This document shows positions 63,456-64,000 of a DNA stretch of 64,000 bases, piece by piece. Source of the DNA: CAZYXZ01 sp964651395 (GTDB taxonomy: Bacteria; Actinomycetota; Actinomycetes; BP-191); assembly GCA_964651395.1 (NCBI GenBank), contig CAZYXZ010000001.1, positions 1 to 64,000 on the forward strand, in the 5' to 3' direction. Numbering within the stretch: the stretch's first letter is position 1; each line of letters starts with the position of its first letter. Made by a program: the position numbers and the translations under genes. The notes below the pieces were generated by a model. It made no database searches and was not told the DNA's origin. It saw only the letters and a list, made by a program, of their open reading frames with translations.

Positions 63456-63620
63456 CGACACCTCCGGGGGGAAGCAGCTGCACCTCCGGGAACTACGGAG
63501 AGTGACGAACTGCACGGGGCGTGCTGACCTCGCAACGGTACGGCTGGGAGGGGGATTCGGACAAATCGACCAGGAGGCGGACCTAGAGTGGGATGGACCT
63601 CGAGCATCGGCAGGTGACGT

Positions 63621-64000
63621 GTGAGCCGGACCACGGACCAGCCCGATCCGCTTGTGGCGCGCTATGTCGCGGAGATCGTCACCGCCATCGAGGCCGCGCG
63701 CGGCGGACGATCGCTTCGGCAGTTCGCCCAAATGTGTGGGGTGAGCGCCTCGACCTTGTCCGCGGTGATCCGTGGCCGGCGCTTCCCAGATCTGCAGACC
63801 GTCGTGCTGGTCGAGGCCGCTACCGGGATCGAGATCTGGCCGTTTGACCGCATTCGGGCCGCCGAGTTCGCGGCCTCGCGGATGCGGGTCGCAGAGTCAC
63901 GCGTACGGCCCCGTGCGCAGTTAGGCCAACAGATCAGTTCCGCAGGCCGCACTCATAGGCCAGCCAGCCGGACTCCCGGGGCCAGTCGCTGCGATCGAGG
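63621..64000 (+). CDS. XRE-type helix-turn-helix protein, 3' end beyond window
   Basis: 126 codons are visible with no stop before the window edge. After GTG 63621 (VSRTTDQPDPLVARYVAEI), the HTH is SLRQFAQMCGVSASTLSAVIRGRRFPDLQTVVLVEAATG. It diverges from tnsA across 165 bp, the usual position for a repressor of the transposition genes. The C-terminal part is basic and low in structure. Confidence 0.7.
   Translation, partial: MSRTTDQPDPLVARYVAEIVTAIEAARGGRSLRQFAQMCGVSASTLSAVIRGRRFPDLQTVVLVEAATGIEIWPFDRIRAAEFAASRMRVAESRVRPRAQLGQQISSAGRTHRPASRTPGASRCDR

Larger units (their letters stand above)
57793..64000 (-). mobile_element. Tn7-like transposition module (tnsA-tnsB-tniB-tniQ), ends not resolved
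   Basis: Four coupled minus-strand genes encode a TnsA-like nuclease, a DDE transposase, an AAA+ regulator and a TniQ target-selector, followed by two small ORFs. A divergent XRE gene lies beyond tnsA. Tn7-type elements carry cargo behind the transposition genes, so the CBASS locus (about 51.6-57.5 kb) is the natural cargo candidate. Terminal repeats and target duplication were not found; the right end is probably outside the window. Confidence 0.7.

Noticed and set aside
52000..64000. CRISPR array associated with the Tn7-like genes
   Set aside because: No regularly spaced direct repeats and no cas genes were seen in the island.

Overview
This 64 kb window is high-GC DNA from an actinomycete (Actinomycetota). 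The strongest evidence is gene order: pgsA-like, DUF881, sbp, DUF881, gcvH, FHA (GarA/OdhI type), ftsR (MerR), DUF151 nuclease and a second MerR gene stand in the order known from Mycobacterium and Streptomyces. A DosR/DosS-like pair, a CsoR-copZ-copA locus, GTG starts, GTGA/ATGA overlaps and TAGNNT-type -10 boxes fit the same group. I cannot name the genus. The split glycine decarboxylase (GcvPA plus GcvPB) is not the usual single-chain actinobacterial form.

Layout. (1) 1-5.9 kb: housekeeping genes rluB end, aroH-tyrA, cmk-plsC-der, tRNA-Pro(GGG) and a CDP-alcohol phosphotransferase. (2) 5.9-18 kb: a sugar nucleotidyltransferase/phosphomannomutase-like fusion, a DUF2142 membrane protein, the DUF881-sbp-DUF881-gcvH-FHA-ftsR-DUF151-MerR block with recognisable operators and promoters, and gcvPA-gcvPB. 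(3) 18-26 kb: pabB, small enzymes, an ECF sigma factor with a membrane partner, a PHA-synthase-like hydrolase and a methyltransferase. (4) 26-31 kb: a redox/hypoxia-type signalling cluster (CBS pair, DosS-like kinase, DosR-like regulator, two-domain multicopper oxidase, Acg-like nitroreductase) with a DosR-box-like palindrome. (5) 31-35 kb: a SipW-type signal peptidase with its likely substrate, then copper homeostasis. (6) 35-51 kb: secreted enzymes (ThuA-like, PQQ propeller-cupredoxin fusion, DUF6351, Asp-box lipoprotein) and signalling genes, including a hybrid kinase and an orphan GspE-like ATPase that diverge around a second DosR-box-like palindrome.

(7) About 51.5 kb to the window end is an accessory island, nearly all on the minus strand. 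A Tn7-like module (tnsA, tnsB, tniB/tnsC, tniQ, with a divergent XRE regulator running off the end) lies next to a type II CBASS anti-phage locus: a CD-NTase, a separate E2-like protein, a ThiF/E1-like protein, a TIR-SAVED effector and a 49-residue Lys-rich protein. An IS3-family element has inserted into the 3' part of the CD-NTase gene with a 3-bp target duplication (AAG). The severed C-terminal codons are still readable on the far side, and rejoining the halves gives a cyclase of about 329 residues ending in Gly-Gly. The existing truncated protein has lost that tail, the likely substrate of the E1/E2 enzymes. A near-perfect CIRCE (HrcA) operator lies about 0.3 kb upstream of the cyclase.

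The island is the most unusual part of the window: a split-E1/E2, TIR-SAVED CBASS beside Tn7-like transposition genes, a heat-shock operator upstream, and an insertion that may have uncoupled the cyclase from its conjugation enzymes. All functional statements are inferred from sequence patterns; no database search was run.
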